From Pseudomonas sp. PDM16 (lineage in GTDB: Bacteria > Pseudomonadota > Gammaproteobacteria > Pseudomonadales > Pseudomonadaceae): a DNA stretch of 64,000 nucleotides. Shown here one piece after another: positions 44,361-53,429 of this stretch. The stretch is from assembly GCF_014851865.1 (NCBI RefSeq), contig NZ_JACVAM010000002.1, positions 248,001-312,000 of the forward strand, read 5' to 3'. The notes beneath the pieces were generated by a model. The model did not search any database and had not been told where the DNA came from. It saw only the letters and a program-made list of their open reading frames with translations. Position 1 is the first letter of the stretch, and each line of letters starts with the position of its first letter. The translations under genes were made by a program, and so were the position numbers.

Positions 44361-44441
44361 TGGGTTTCCTTGTCGAGGCCGGGGAGCGTGCTGCCGATCA
44401 TAGCCGTGGGAAGCGCTGGCGTAATGGCTTTACCGGCCAGA

Positions 44442-45221
44442 TCAATCTTCTGAATGGTCGCGCAGGAACACCAGGCTGTCCGGCTTGGACTGTTCGGCAC
44501 TGTAGCGGTAACCCTGGTAGTCGAAGGCCTTGAGCTGCTCGGGGTCGCTGATGCGCTCCTTGATCACGTAGCGCGCCATCAGGCCTCGGGCCTTTTTGGC
44601 GTAGAAGCTGATGATCTTGTACTGGCCGTTTTTCAGGTCCTTGAACTCGGTATCGATGATCCGCGCGTTCAGGGCCTTGCGCTTGACCGCGCCGAAGTAC
44701 TCGTTGGAGGCCAGGTTGAGCAGGATGTCGTCGCCCTGTGCGGCCAGCGCTTCGTTGAGCCAGCCGCTGATGCGCTCGCCCCAGAAGTCGTAGAGGTTGT
44801 TGCCGCGGGCGTTGGCCAGCTTGGTGCCCATCTCCAGGCGGTACGGCTGCATCAGGTCGAGCGGGCGTAACACGCCGTACAGGCCGGAGAGCATGCGCAG
44901 GTGTTGCTGGGCGAAGTCGAAGTCGGCCTCGGCGAAGTCCTCGGCGGCCAGCCCGGTGTAGACGTCACCCTTGAACGCTAGCAGCGCCTGCTTGGCGTTG
45001 GCCGGGGTGAAGTCCGGGTGCCAGCTGCCGTAGCGCGCGACGTTGAGCGCAGACAGCTTGTCCGACAGATGCATCAGCTCGCCGATCTGCTGCGGGCTCA
45101 TCTGACGCAGCTGGCCGATCAGCTCCTGAGCGTGGTCGAGAAACTGCGGCTGGGTGAAGCGCGCAGTGGCCGGCGGGGTGTCGTAGTCCAGGGTCTTGGC
45201 GGGGGATATCACCAACAGCAT
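44442..45221 (-). CDS. yaaA: Peroxide stress protein YaaA
   Basis: 259 residues, the full length of the YaaA/DUF328 family, beginning [17 protein letters not shown] and containing [33 protein letters not shown] and [11 protein letters not shown]. In E. coli YaaA lowers free iron during hydrogen peroxide stress and is controlled by OxyR. It is monocistronic here. Confidence 0.95.
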   Translation of the reverse strand: MLLVISPAKTLDYDTPPATARFTQPQFLDHAQELIGQLRQMSPQQIGELMHLSDKLSALNVARYGSWHPDFTPANAKQALLAFKGDVYTGLAAEDFAEADFDFAQQHLRMLSGLYGVLRPLDLMQPYRLEMGTKLANARGNNLYDFWGERISGWLNEALAAQGDDILLNLASNEYFGAVKRKALNARIIDTEFKDLKNGQYKIISFYAKKARGLMARYVIKERISDPEQLKAFDYQGYRYSAEQSKPDSLVFLRDHSED

Positions 45222-45311
45222 CGAATCGTCTCCAGAAAGCGTGGCGCGATTCTAGGCCGATGAGCCCCTCGGCTCCAGCTATCGGCGCCGAGGGGTTTAC
45301 CTATCGATGAC

Positions 45312-45836
45312 TCAGTGACGCTCGGGCAACATGGCCCGCAGCACACCATCTTTGCGTACATGGTGGTGCCACAGGGCCGCGCCGGCATGGCCGAGGATCA
45401 GCAGGAACAGCAGGTACTGGGCGGTGACGTGGAACAGCTTGGCGGCCTCGCGCACCGCATCGGACAGAGGCAGCGGGCCGATCTCCACCAGCCAGAACAG
45501 GTTCACCGGGCGTTTGCCGAACAGCATGCCGCTCAGTGGCATCAGCACCAGCAACAGATAGAGCAGGGCGTGTCCGGCCTTGGCGGCGAAGCGCTGCAGC
45601 GGTGGCTCTCCGGCGAGCAGGTCAGGAGCGCCGGAGCGGGCGCGGACCACCAGGCGCAATACGGTCAGCACCAGTACCAGCAGGCCGAGTGACTTGTGCA
45701 GAGTGAATACGCCAGCGCCGCCGCCGAGCAGCGGTTCGAACAGGTCGCTGCCATAGGGCAGGGCGATGATCATCAGAATCAGCACAGCACTGAGCCAGTG
45801 CAGGGTGATCTGGGTCGGGGTGTAGCGTTGGATCAT
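45312..45836 (-). CDS. Cytochrome b561
   Basis: 174 residues, four transmembrane helices with the heme-ligand histidines of the CybB family (ITLHWLSAVLI near the start, LHKSLG, a histidine in KAGHALLYLL and HVTAQYLLFLLILGHAGAALWHH). It moves electrons from quinol to an unknown acceptor, often superoxide in CybB. It stands alone; the region upstream is a 490-base gap. Confidence 0.88.
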   Translation of the reverse strand: MIQRYTPTQITLHWLSAVLILMIIALPYGSDLFEPLLGGGAGVFTLHKSLGLLVLVLTVLRLVVRARSGAPDLLAGEPPLQRFAAKAGHALLYLLLVLMPLSGMLFGKRPVNLFWLVEIGPLPLSDAVREAAKLFHVTAQYLLFLLILGHAGAALWHHHVRKDGVLRAMLPERH

Positions 45837-46324
45837 GTTCTTTTCCTCATCGGGTATACGGCGTGCACGGTGCAGGCTAGAGCGGTTTCTTCTAGTTATG
45901 CGGATACTTTACCGGCTCGCTGGCGGCTGCCGGCAAGGGCGTTTTTGCAAGATGTGTGTGAACGGCTCGTGGTCGCGTGCGGCAGGCAGCGGCGGGGAAT
46001 TCGGTGGAGGAAAAGAGGGGACGGGAGCAGCGGCGCTGAGTGCATCGCCGGGAGGCAGGACTTCCGACTGTAACGGCGTACCTGCACCTCGCCAAGCGCT
46101 ATTCGTCGAGCTGTAAAAAAAGCCTCTAGTCGAAGAAAAAGTTCTTTTTTCTGTAATCCGGATTGGGGTATTAAAAAAGCAGACCGCCGAACCCTGCAGC
46201 ACAGGTGGCGGCCCTCGGCCATCACCTTTGCTCGCGTATCCCGCTCCGTTCGGGAGGTGGGCGGTTCTCCGCGACGGAGCTGTAGAGGCTCTGTCGTCCA
46301 GGCCCCTCGATAAGGTGACCGAGT
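45837..46324. other. Intergenic region between cytochrome b561 and the phoH-like gene
   Basis: About 490 bases between divergent genes. An AT-rich patch near 46110-46180 with A and T runs could hold the promoter of the phoH-like gene. The 46190-46310 part is GC-rich with several self-complementary pieces, suggesting a structured leader. No open frame with a good ribosome site was found and no known RNA family is recognised. Confidence 0.45.
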
Positions 46325-47716
46325 ATGGATGATCACGGACGCACCCGCTCTACCCAGCCCACCCTCTACGTCCTCGACACCAACGTCCTGATCCACGATC
46401 CCAACGCGCTGCTGAATTTCCAGGAACACCACGTCGCCATCCCTATGACCGTGCTGGAGGAGCTGGACAAGCTTAAGACCGGCAAGCACACGGTCGCCGC
46501 AGAATGCCGCCAGGCCATCCGCCTGATCGACCAGACGCTAGGCGAGGCCACTCCCGAGGAGGTTGAACAAGGCGTACCGATCCGTCGCGGCAAGAACGAG
46601 CCCAAGGGCACCCTGTCGATCCTCATGAGCAAGCGTGCGGAGCCCATCACCTGGCTGCCCGAGCACCTCAACGACAACAAGATCATCAACCAGCTGGTGG
46701 AGCTGCAGAGCCGGCGCAGTGGCTCGCCCGTGGTGCTGGTGACCAAGGACATCAACATGCGCCTGAAGGCGCGTGCCTGCGGCATCTCCGCCGAGGACTA
46801 CCACACCGACCAGTTGGTGGATGACGTCAACCTGCTGTCGCGTGGCTACCACAACATGAGCGGCTCGTTCTGGGACCGCGTGAGCAAGGTCGAGACCCGT
46901 CAGGGCCACGGCCGCACCTGGCACCAGGTGCAGCTCATCGACAACCTGCCGGCCGTGCACGTCAACGAGTTCATCGTCGACGAGCAGGGCTTTGTCGGCT
47001 GGGTAAAAGGTATCGAGGGCAGCAGCCTGACCATCCTCGACCTGCATCAGGAACCGCTGCTGCACCAGGAGGCCTGGGGCCTGCGTCCGCGTGATCTTTA
47101 CCAGGCACTGGCGCTGTACGCACTGCTCGACCCGGACATCCACCTGGTCAACCTGTCCGGCGCCGCCGGTTCGGGCAAGACCATCCTGGCGCTGGCTGCG
47201 GCCATCGAGCAGACCATGGTCAGCAAGCGCTACCGCAGAATCATCGCCACTCGCAGCGTGCAGGGCCTGGACGAGGACATCGGCTTCCTGCCCGGTACCG
47301 AGGCGGAGAAGATGGAGCCTTGGCTTGGTGCGATCACCGACAACCTGGAAGCGCTGCATTCGGACGACGAGAGCACCCATGGCAGCGTCGACTACATCCT
47401 GCAGAAGGTGCCGCTGCAGTTTAAGTCGCTCAACTACATCCGCGGGCGCAGCTTCCAGCACAGCCTGATCCTGATCGACGAGTGCCAGAACCTCACTCCG
47501 CACCAGATGAAGACCATCATCACCCGCGCCGGTACGGGCTCCAAGGTGATCTGCCTGGGCAACCTGGCGCAGATCGACACGCCTTATCTGTCTGCTACCA
47601 GCTCGGGCCTGACCTACCTCACCGAACGCTTCAAGGACTTCGAGCACGGTGTGCACGTTACCCTGCAAGGGGTGCCGCGCTCAGTGCTGGCCGAGTACGC
47701 CGAAGCGCACATGTAA
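46325..47716 (+). CDS. PhoH-like ATPase with N-terminal PIN domain
   Basis: 463 residues. The N-terminal PIN nuclease domain (LYVLDTNVLIHDPNAL, about 12-165) has the acidic residues of PIN toxins; a linker with a beta domain follows; the C-terminal PhoH ATPase (from about 265) has Walker A (GAAGSGKTI, about 281) and Walker B (LILIDECQNL). PIN-PhoH proteins act as RNA helicase/nuclease pairs, in mycobacteria PhoH2. Adjacent to moaCDE as in P. aeruginosa. A short hairpin terminator follows. Confidence 0.92.
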   Translation: MDDHGRTRSTQPTLYVLDTNVLIHDPNALLNFQEHHVAIPMTVLEELDKLKTGKHTVAAECRQAIRLIDQTLGEATPEEVEQGVPIRRGKNEPKGTLSILMSKRAEPITWLPEHLNDNKIINQLVELQSRRSGSPVVLVTKDINMRLKARACGISAEDYHTDQLVDDVNLLSRGYHNMSGSFWDRVSKVETRQGHGRTWHQVQLIDNLPAVHVNEFIVDEQGFVGWVKGIEGSSLTILDLHQEPLLHQEAWGLRPRDLYQALALYALLDPDIHLVNLSGAAGSGKTILALAAAIEQTMVSKRYRRIIATRSVQGLDEDIGFLPGTEAEKMEPWLGAITDNLEALHSDDESTHGSVDYILQKVPLQFKSLNYIRGRSFQHSLILIDECQNLTPHQMKTIITRAGTGSKVICLGNLAQIDTPYLSATSSGLTYLTERFKDFEHGVHVTLQGVPRSVLAEYAEAHM

Positions 47717-47732
47717 CCGACGCAACCCCACG

Positions 47733-47754
47733 CCCCTCCGACCGGAGGGGTGTT
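47733..47754 (+). terminator. Terminator after the phoH-like gene
   Basis: CCCCTCC-GACC-GGAGGGG followed by TGTTT: a 7-bp GC stem with a short, imperfect T-run, between the phoH-like stop and moaC. Confidence 0.65.
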
Positions 47755-47815
47755 TCGGGGGCGCGCTCCGCAGGGCGGCGGCGTTACAATGCCGCATCCT
47801 GACCGGAGCAAGACC

Positions 47816-48307
47816 GTGCTGACCCATCTCGATTCCCAAGGCCGCGCCAACATGGTGGACGTCACCGACAAGGCGGTGACCTCCCGCGAGGCCGTGGCCG
47901 AAGCCCGCGTGCGTATGCTGCCGGCGACCCTGGCGATGATCGCCGACGGCAGCCACCCCAAGGGCGACGTGTTCGCCGTGGCGCGCATCGCCGGCATCCA
48001 GGCGGCGAAGAAGACTCACGAACTGATTCCGCTGTGCCACCCACTGCTGCTGACCAGCGTCAAGGTCGAGCTGGAGGTCGATGGCATCGACTGCGTGCGC
48101 ATTCAGGCGTGCTGCAAGCTGGCCGGGCAAACTGGTGTGGAGATGGAGGCACTGACCGCCGCCAGTGTTGCCGCGCTGACCATCTATGACATGTGCAAGG
48201 CCGTGGACCGCGGCATCACGATCGAGGCCGTGCGCCTGTTGGAGAAGTCCGGCGGCAAGAGCGGTGACTATCGACTGGACTATCACGAGGCAGGGAGCCT
48301 GACATGA
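47816..48307 (+). CDS. moaC: Cyclic pyranopterin monophosphate synthase MoaC
   Basis: 163 residues from the GTG at 47816, preceded by CCGGAGC. MoaC signature segments are present: [52 protein letters not shown]. It converts the MoaA product to cPMP in molybdenum cofactor synthesis. It overlaps moaD by 4 bases (ATGA). moaA is not in the window. Confidence 0.96.
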   Translation: MLTHLDSQGRANMVDVTDKAVTSREAVAEARVRMLPATLAMIADGSHPKGDVFAVARIAGIQAAKKTHELIPLCHPLLLTSVKVELEVDGIDCVRIQACCKLAGQTGVEMEALTAASVAALTIYDMCKAVDRGITIEAVRLLEKSGGKSGDYRLDYHEAGSLT

Positions 48308-48549
48308 TCCGCGTACAGTATTTCGCCCGTTACCGAGAGGTGCTGGGTATCGATGGCGAGCAGTTGCAGCGTGCCGCCCTGAGCAATCTGGAGCAGCTGC
48401 GTGAGCATCTGCTCAGTCGCGGCGGAGTGTGGCAGGTGTTGGCCGAGCAGAACCTGATGTGTGCGCGCAACCAGGAGCTGTGCGGCCTGGAGACCGAACT
48501 GGCTGACGGTGACGAAGTGGCTTTCTTCCCCACGGTCACGGGTGGCTAG
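48304..48549 (+). CDS. moaD: Molybdopterin synthase sulfur carrier MoaD
   Basis: 81 residues, ubiquitin-like fold ending in the Gly-Gly tail (FFPTVTGG), whose C-terminus becomes a thiocarboxylate for dithiolene formation. Start ATG overlaps the moaC stop. It forms a heterotetramer with MoaE, encoded next. Confidence 0.95.
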   Translation: MIRVQYFARYREVLGIDGEQLQRAALSNLEQLREHLLSRGGVWQVLAEQNLMCARNQELCGLETELADGDEVAFFPTVTGG

Positions 48550-48550
48550 G

Positions 48551-49024
48551 GTGGGCGTCCGGGTACAGGTCGAGGCCTTCGATCCGGGCAGCGAACTCAA
48601 TGCGCTGCATGCTGCCAACCTGGGCATCGGCGCAGTGGCGACCTTCGTTGGTTACGTGCGTGATTTCAATGATGGCCAGGACGTGCGCGGGATGTTCCTC
48701 GAACATTACCCGGGCATGACCGAGAAGGCCTTGCAGCAGATTGCGACCGAGGCCGAACAGCGCTGGCCGCTGTTGCGGGTGGAAATCCTCCACCGCGTCG
48801 GCCGACTCGAACCGGGCGAGCCGATCGTGTTCGTCGGCACCGCCAGCAGTCATCGCCAGGCGGCTTTCGACGCCTGCAACTTCATCATGGACTACCTGAA
48901 AACCCGCGCGCCGTTCTGGAAGAAGGAAGACACGGCCGAGGGGGCGCGCTGGGTGGAGGGGCGCTGCAGTGACCAGGAGGCTGCGCAGCGCTGGAGCAAT
49001 ATCCCAGGCCGGCAGCCTCAGTAA
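48551..49024 (+). CDS. moaE: Molybdopterin synthase catalytic subunit MoaE
   Basis: 157 residues from the GTG at 48551, one base after the moaD stop. An alternative GTG at 48542 lies inside moaD; the chosen start gives MGVRVQVEAFDPG, matching pseudomonad MoaE. Catalytic segments are visible (FVGYVRDFNDG, FLEHYPGM, KTRAPFWKKE with the conserved lysine). It inserts sulfur into cPMP using MoaD. Confidence 0.95.
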   Translation: MGVRVQVEAFDPGSELNALHAANLGIGAVATFVGYVRDFNDGQDVRGMFLEHYPGMTEKALQQIATEAEQRWPLLRVEILHRVGRLEPGEPIVFVGTASSHRQAAFDACNFIMDYLKTRAPFWKKEDTAEGARWVEGRCSDQEAAQRWSNIPGRQPQ

Positions 49025-49063
49025 CGGCAATTGCGTTTGGGGCGCTATGGCCGCCCCGAACAC

Positions 49064-51490
49064 TTACCAGGCGAAGTCTAGGGTGGCGTACAGCGTCCGC
49101 TGTTGGCCGAACTGGCAGCCGTCGGTGCTGTAGCAGGCGGCGACGTATTCCTTGTCGAACAGGTTGCTGGCGTTCAGTGACAGGTTCAGACCGTCCAGAG
49201 CGCTGTCCAGGTAGCGCAGGTCATAACGCACCAAGGCATCCACCACCGTGTAGGACGGCACCTTGAAGCTGTTCTGCCGGTCGCCGTAGCTGCTGCCGAC
49301 ATAGCGCACCCCGCCACCGAAGCCGAGGCCGGCCAAAGCGCCGCCCTGCAGGCTGTAGTCCAGCCAGAGCGAGGCCATATGCTCGGGGACCCGGAATGGC
49401 CGGTTACCCTCGATACCGGCCTCGTTGGACTGGCTGACTTCCACGTCATTCCACGTGTAACTGCTCAGCAGATTGAGGCCTTGTGCCAGGTTGGCCTTGC
49501 CTTCCAGCTCGACACCGCATGAGCGGATCTCGCCTTCCTGAATGCTGTTGCCGGGGTTGTCGAGGTCTGGTGTGCTGACATTATCCTTGGTCAGGTCGAA
49601 CAGGGCGATGGTGTACAGGCTGCTGGAACCGGGCGGCTCGTATTTCAGGCCGATTTCGTATTGCTTGCCCTCTTCGGGATCGAACACCTGATTGCTGGCG
49701 GTCTTGCCGACGGCAGGCAGGAACGACTCGGAGTAACTGGCGTAGGGGGCGAGGCCGTTGTCGAACAGGTAGACCAGGCCAGCCCTGCCGGAGAATCTTT
49801 CGTCGCGTTGTATCGGTTCCGAGGCCCAGAAGGCGTCGTTGTCGTTCTTCACCCAGTCGTAACGTCCACCAACCACGAACACCCAGCGATCATCGAATTT
49901 GAACTGGTCCTGCAGGTAAGCGCCGGTCTGCTTCACCGTCTGCTCGTAGGTGCTGGCGGGCAGCAGCATGACGAGGGGGTTGCCGGCATAGGAGGGCGCG
50001 AACACGTCGATGTTCGTGGCTATGCCATAGCCTTGTTGCTGCTCGTAGTTGAAACGGCTGTAGTCCACGCCGGCGAGCAGGGTGTGGTTGACGGGGCCGG
50101 TGGCGAATTGGGCCTGCACCTGGTTGTCCACCGTGAACAGATTGCCGTCGCCCTGGCGCAGCTCGGCATAGCGGCTGGCGGTGCGCTGGCTGTCGTCGGT
50201 CCAGCCGTTGAAGGCGATCTCCTGGCTGTGATGACGATAGTGGTTGAAGCGCAGGTTCTGCCGAACGCTCCAGACCTCGTCGAAGCGGTGTTCGAACAGG
50301 TAACCGGCCGAGGTTTTCTCGTTGATCGATTCGTCGAAGCTGTCGTCGCCGATGTAGAAATCGCGATCGATGTCGCCGTTGGGATTGTCCAGCACGCTTC
50401 CGTTGGCTGGCACGCCGTTGGTGAAGTTGCCCTTCTGCTTCTGGTGTTCGGCGAGGAAGGTCAGCTCGGTATCGTCCGACGGTCGCCAGCTTAGTGCCGG
50501 CGCGATGTAGGTGCGCTGGTTGTCGATGCGGTCGGTCTGTGCATCGCTGTCACGTACCAGACCTGTCAGGCGATAGCTCCAAACGCCCTGGTCGTCCAGG
50601 GCCTCGCTCAGGTCGAAGGCCAGATGGCGGTAGTCGAAGCTACCACCCTGCAGTTGAATCTGGCGTATCGGCGTCTGGCTCGGGCGCTTGCTGACCAGAT
50701 TGACCTGGCCGCCTGGGTCTGCCGCGCCGTAGAGCACTGAACTGGCGCCGCGCAGCACCTCGATGCGCTCCAGCCCATACGGTTCGGGTGCATCCCAGCC
50801 CAGGTAGTCGGACATAAAGGTCTTGGTGCCGTCACGCAGCATACGGCCGGTACCTTGCTGGAAACCGCGCACGATGAACTGGTCGGCGATGGATTGCGGA
50901 CCGGCGATCTCGGTGGTGATGCCGGGGGTGTAGCGCAGGGCTTGAGTGACGGTCTTCGGTTGCTGCGCTTCGATCTGCTCACGGGTGACCACGGAGATGG
51001 ACTGTGGGGTCTCGATCAGCGGTGTATCGGTCTTGCTGGCGGTGGCACTGCGCCTGGCCACATAACCGTCGACCGGGCCAAAGGCAGACTCCTCGGCGGT
51101 GCCGCTGATGTAGACCTCGTCCAGGGTCATGGCTTCGCCGGAAATGGCTTCGAGGGTCAGGGTGCCGTCGCTGGTAATGCGCAGGGCCAGGCCGCTGCCG
51201 CGCAGGGCGTCGCGCAGAGCTTGCTCGGTGCTCATTCGCCCACGAATCGCCGAGGCTTTTAGCCCGCTGGTCAGCGTCGGCGAGTAGACGATTGGCCGAC
51301 CGCTCAGGCGGGCGATGCTGTCGAGGGTCTGGGACAGGTCGGCTGCTGGCAGATCGAAGTCCTGGACGTTCTGGCTGAGGTCGGTTGGTGATGCGGCCAG
51401 GGTACAGGCCGGAATGCCGAACAGCAGTGCCAGGCACAGCGGGGCGAGTGGTAGCGCGGGGCGATGAGACATGTGGGCTCCATGGGTCAT
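49064..51490 (-). CDS. TonB-dependent siderophore receptor with N-terminal signalling domain
   Basis: About 808 residues (ATG 51490; an ATG at 51472 with GGAG nearby is equally possible). Signal peptide ending TLAAS, then the secretin/STN signalling domain (about 35-110, PAADLSQTLDSIARLSGRPIVYSP), plug domain (TPQSISVVTREQIEAQQPKTVTQALRYTPGI cut here to its core TPQSISVVTREQI), and a beta-barrel ending in aromatic residues (ATLDFAW). The STN domain contacts FecR in the periplasm on ligand binding, starting a signalling cascade. Last gene of a sigma-FecR-receptor set. The siderophore is unknown. Confidence 0.92.
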   Translation of the reverse strand: MTHGAHMSHRPALPLAPLCLALLFGIPACTLAASPTDLSQNVQDFDLPAADLSQTLDSIARLSGRPIVYSPTLTSGLKASAIRGRMSTEQALRDALRGSGLALRITSDGTLTLEAISGEAMTLDEVYISGTAEESAFGPVDGYVARRSATASKTDTPLIETPQSISVVTREQIEAQQPKTVTQALRYTPGITTEIAGPQSIADQFIVRGFQQGTGRMLRDGTKTFMSDYLGWDAPEPYGLERIEVLRGASSVLYGAADPGGQVNLVSKRPSQTPIRQIQLQGGSFDYRHLAFDLSEALDDQGVWSYRLTGLVRDSDAQTDRIDNQRTYIAPALSWRPSDDTELTFLAEHQKQKGNFTNGVPANGSVLDNPNGDIDRDFYIGDDSFDESINEKTSAGYLFEHRFDEVWSVRQNLRFNHYRHHSQEIAFNGWTDDSQRTASRYAELRQGDGNLFTVDNQVQAQFATGPVNHTLLAGVDYSRFNYEQQQGYGIATNIDVFAPSYAGNPLVMLLPASTYEQTVKQTGAYLQDQFKFDDRWVFVVGGRYDWVKNDNDAFWASEPIQRDERFSGRAGLVYLFDNGLAPYASYSESFLPAVGKTASNQVFDPEEGKQYEIGLKYEPPGSSSLYTIALFDLTKDNVSTPDLDNPGNSIQEGEIRSCGVELEGKANLAQGLNLLSSYTWNDVEVSQSNEAGIEGNRPFRVPEHMASLWLDYSLQGGALAGLGFGGGVRYVGSSYGDRQNSFKVPSYTVVDALVRYDLRYLDSALDGLNLSLNASNLFDKEYVAACYSTDGCQFGQQRTLYATLDFAW

Positions 51491-51571
51491 GTTGGATCCG
51501 CTTCATCGAGCGGTTGTCAGGACCTATGTGTGACTAGCGCACAAAAGCGATATAGGCACGATGGAATTTTT

Positions 51572-52501
51572 TCAGCCGTGCAGTTCGATACGTGTCCACC
51601 ATCCCAGGTAGCGGTCGATACGCAGCGGCATGGTCTGCTCCAGTGCCGCCAGGGCGCGGTCGCTGTCATCTAGCGGGAACAGGCCGGAAACGCGCAGGCG
51701 GGCAGCTTCTGGACTGGCTCGTAGTACGCCGTGGCGATAGGGGCGCAGGGCGTCGAGCAGCTCTGCCAGGCTCCAGTCGTCGACGCTCAGCCACCCGTCG
51801 GACCAACTGCTTTCGCCATGCCGATTGGCGGTGAGGGGGGTGATCTGAGCAGCATCGAAGCGAGCGCCCTGGCCTGCTTGCAGGATAAGTTGAGCACCGT
51901 CCCGGGTATCGATGCGCGCGCTGGCATCGAGGACCCAGGTATGCACGCTGTCGTCGTGCAATGCGACCATGAAGCGAGCTTTCAGGGCGCTGACGCTGCC
52001 GCACGGGGTGTGCACGAGGAACGGGCGCGGGTCGTTGCTGGTGCGGATGATCAGCTTGCCACTGCGCAGGATGAGGTTGCGCTGTGTGGCGGTGAAGTCG
52101 AGGTCGACAGCGCTGCAGGCATCCAGCTGCAGTTCGCTGCCGTCTGCCAGGGTTCTGCTCAGGCGCTCAGCGGTGTCGCTGCGCAGGTCTGCACCCAGCT
52201 CCAGCGGCATGCCCGGGCGGCTCACCAGATGCGCGCCGAGACCGAGGCCGGCCAGGGCCAGTGCGCCGCGTAGAACGGTGCGCCGACCATTGGAAACCTG
52301 CAGCGCGCGGCGCAGGGCAGGGTTGCCGTCCGCCAGCGGGCCGAGGGTCGAGCCCAGGTGGTGCTGTACGGTCGCCCAAGCCTGGGCGTGGCTCGGGTCG
52401 GCCGCCAGCCAGGCGTCGAAGGCGTGACGCTCCTGTGGCTCGACCTGGCCGGAGCGTAGGCAGGCGGTCCATTCGATGGCCTGTTCGACGGCCCGGCTCA
52501 T
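51572..52501 (-). CDS. FecR family anti-sigma regulator
   Basis: 309 residues from the ATG at 52501, which overlaps the sigma factor stop as ATGA. N-terminal cytoplasmic domain binding the sigma factor (DUF4880-type, with EWTACLRSGQVEPQERHAFDAWL), one membrane helix near residues 80-98, and a periplasmic FecR domain (SVSALKARFMVALHDD...) with a C-terminal STN-like contact region. It transmits the receptor signal to the ECF sigma factor. Confidence 0.92.
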   Translation of the reverse strand: MSRAVEQAIEWTACLRSGQVEPQERHAFDAWLAADPSHAQAWATVQHHLGSTLGPLADGNPALRRALQVSNGRRTVLRGALALAGLGLGAHLVSRPGMPLELGADLRSDTAERLSRTLADGSELQLDACSAVDLDFTATQRNLILRSGKLIIRTSNDPRPFLVHTPCGSVSALKARFMVALHDDSVHTWVLDASARIDTRDGAQLILQAGQGARFDAAQITPLTANRHGESSWSDGWLSVDDWSLAELLDALRPYRHGVLRASPEAARLRVSGLFPLDDSDRALAALEQTMPLRIDRYLGWWTRIELHG

Positions 52502-53022
52502 GATTCCAGCAGCCCTCGGCAGCATAGCGTCAGGCCCTTGGCCACGTACTGGCGCACGCGGATGGTGGAGACGCCGAGGATGGCGGCGATATCGGCGTAC
52601 TTCATGCCGTCCAGCTGGCTGTAGAAGAAGGCGGCACGCGCCTTGGGCGACAAACCGTCGAGCAGGGCGTCCAGGGCCAGCAGGGTCTCCATCACCAGGG
52701 CGCGTTCTTCCGGTGAGGGTTCCAGCGCCTCCGGTTGCAGGGCAAGGGCTTCGAGGTAGGCGCGCTCAAGTTCGCGGCGACGCCAGCTGGCGTAGATCAG
52801 CCGCTTGGCGATGGTGGTGAGCAGTGCGCGTGGTTCGCGGATGGCTTGGGGGTCGGGCAGGGCGACCACCTGGACGAAGGTTTCGGCCGCCATGTCCGCC
52901 GCATCGTGACGGCACCCCAGGCGCGCGTGCAGGCGGCCGAGCAGCCAGCCGTGATGTTCACCGAACAGGCAGTGCAGCACCTGTTGGCGAAGCGCGGGCG
53001 CGGCGCAGGGGGATGAGGTCAT
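52498..53022 (-). CDS. ECF sigma factor (FecI-type)
   Basis: 174 residues with sigma region 2 (DAADMAAETFVQVVAL) and region 4 (GLSPKARAAFFYSQLDGMKYADIAAILGVSTIRVRQYV). Typical FecI-like iron-starvation sigma factor, positioned before fecR and a receptor gene. A Fur-like site and a palindrome lie just upstream, so iron control is likely. Translational coupling with the next gene. Confidence 0.93.
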   Translation of the reverse strand: MTSSPCAAPALRQQVLHCLFGEHHGWLLGRLHARLGCRHDAADMAAETFVQVVALPDPQAIREPRALLTTIAKRLIYASWRRRELERAYLEALALQPEALEPSPEERALVMETLLALDALLDGLSPKARAAFFYSQLDGMKYADIAAILGVSTIRVRQYVAKGLTLCCRGLLES

Positions 53023-53032
53023 GGCGACAGCG

Positions 53033-53058
53033 TCTCACTTAAAGTGAGAAGTATTATC
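53033..53058. promoter_or_regulatory. Palindrome and Fur-like site before the ECF sigma gene
   Basis: TCTCACTTAAAGTGAGA at 53033-53049 is a perfect 17-base palindrome. The minus-strand stretch beginning GATAAT (53058 downwards) matches the 19-base Fur consensus at about 12 positions. It sits 10-36 bases before the sigma factor start, where a Fur or other repressor site would be effective. Confidence 0.5.
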
Positions 53059-53101
53059 GTTTAACCTCGTGCTGACGACAATCCCGTCTCGCTGTTGGGG
53101 A

Positions 53102-53275
53102 TCAGCTTACCGGTTGCAGTGCCAGGTACAGTCGGAAGGCAATGGGCGTGAGCGTCACCAGCACGCCGACGCCGATCAGGCGCACGCCCCACTCATGCTC
53201 GCGATAATTGAAGCCGAAGCCCAGCATCAGGAAGCCGACGATCAGCAGCGCCAGCATGAAATGGTAGCTCTCCAT
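53102..53275 (-). CDS. Small membrane protein, 57 residues
   Basis: An open frame from ATG 53275 to TGA 53102, preceded by GGGGAG. The product (MESYHFMLALLIVGFLM...) has two hydrophobic helices (about 6-22 and 32-50) separated by a charged turn (NYREHEWG). Codon use is typical of a real Pseudomonas gene, with few rare codons. Unknown family. It lies upstream of the ECF sigma gene on the same strand, 79 bases before it. Confidence 0.65.
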   Translation of the reverse strand: MESYHFMLALLIVGFLMLGFGFNYREHEWGVRLIGVGVLVTLTPIAFRLYLALQPVS

Positions 53276-53429
53276 ATGCACATTCTCCCCGTTGTTTGTC
53301 TCAGGGTAGACGCTGCGCTTGCATGGTGGACTGATCTAGAGCAACGAAGCGCCCGGACGTTCTTCGTGGCCGGAGCCGGTGTGCTCCGGCACATCCGGCT
53401 CATTGTGGAAGGCTGTCTTGTCGTGACGC

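Noticed and set aside
46325..47716. PIN domain as a toxin-antitoxin toxin
   Set aside because: It is fused to a PhoH ATPase with no antitoxin gene nearby and is conserved next to moaCDE.
53369..53390. Hairpin GCCGGAG/CTCCGGC after the Tsx-like gene
   Set aside because: Stable stem but no T-run on the minus strand, so not called as a terminator.
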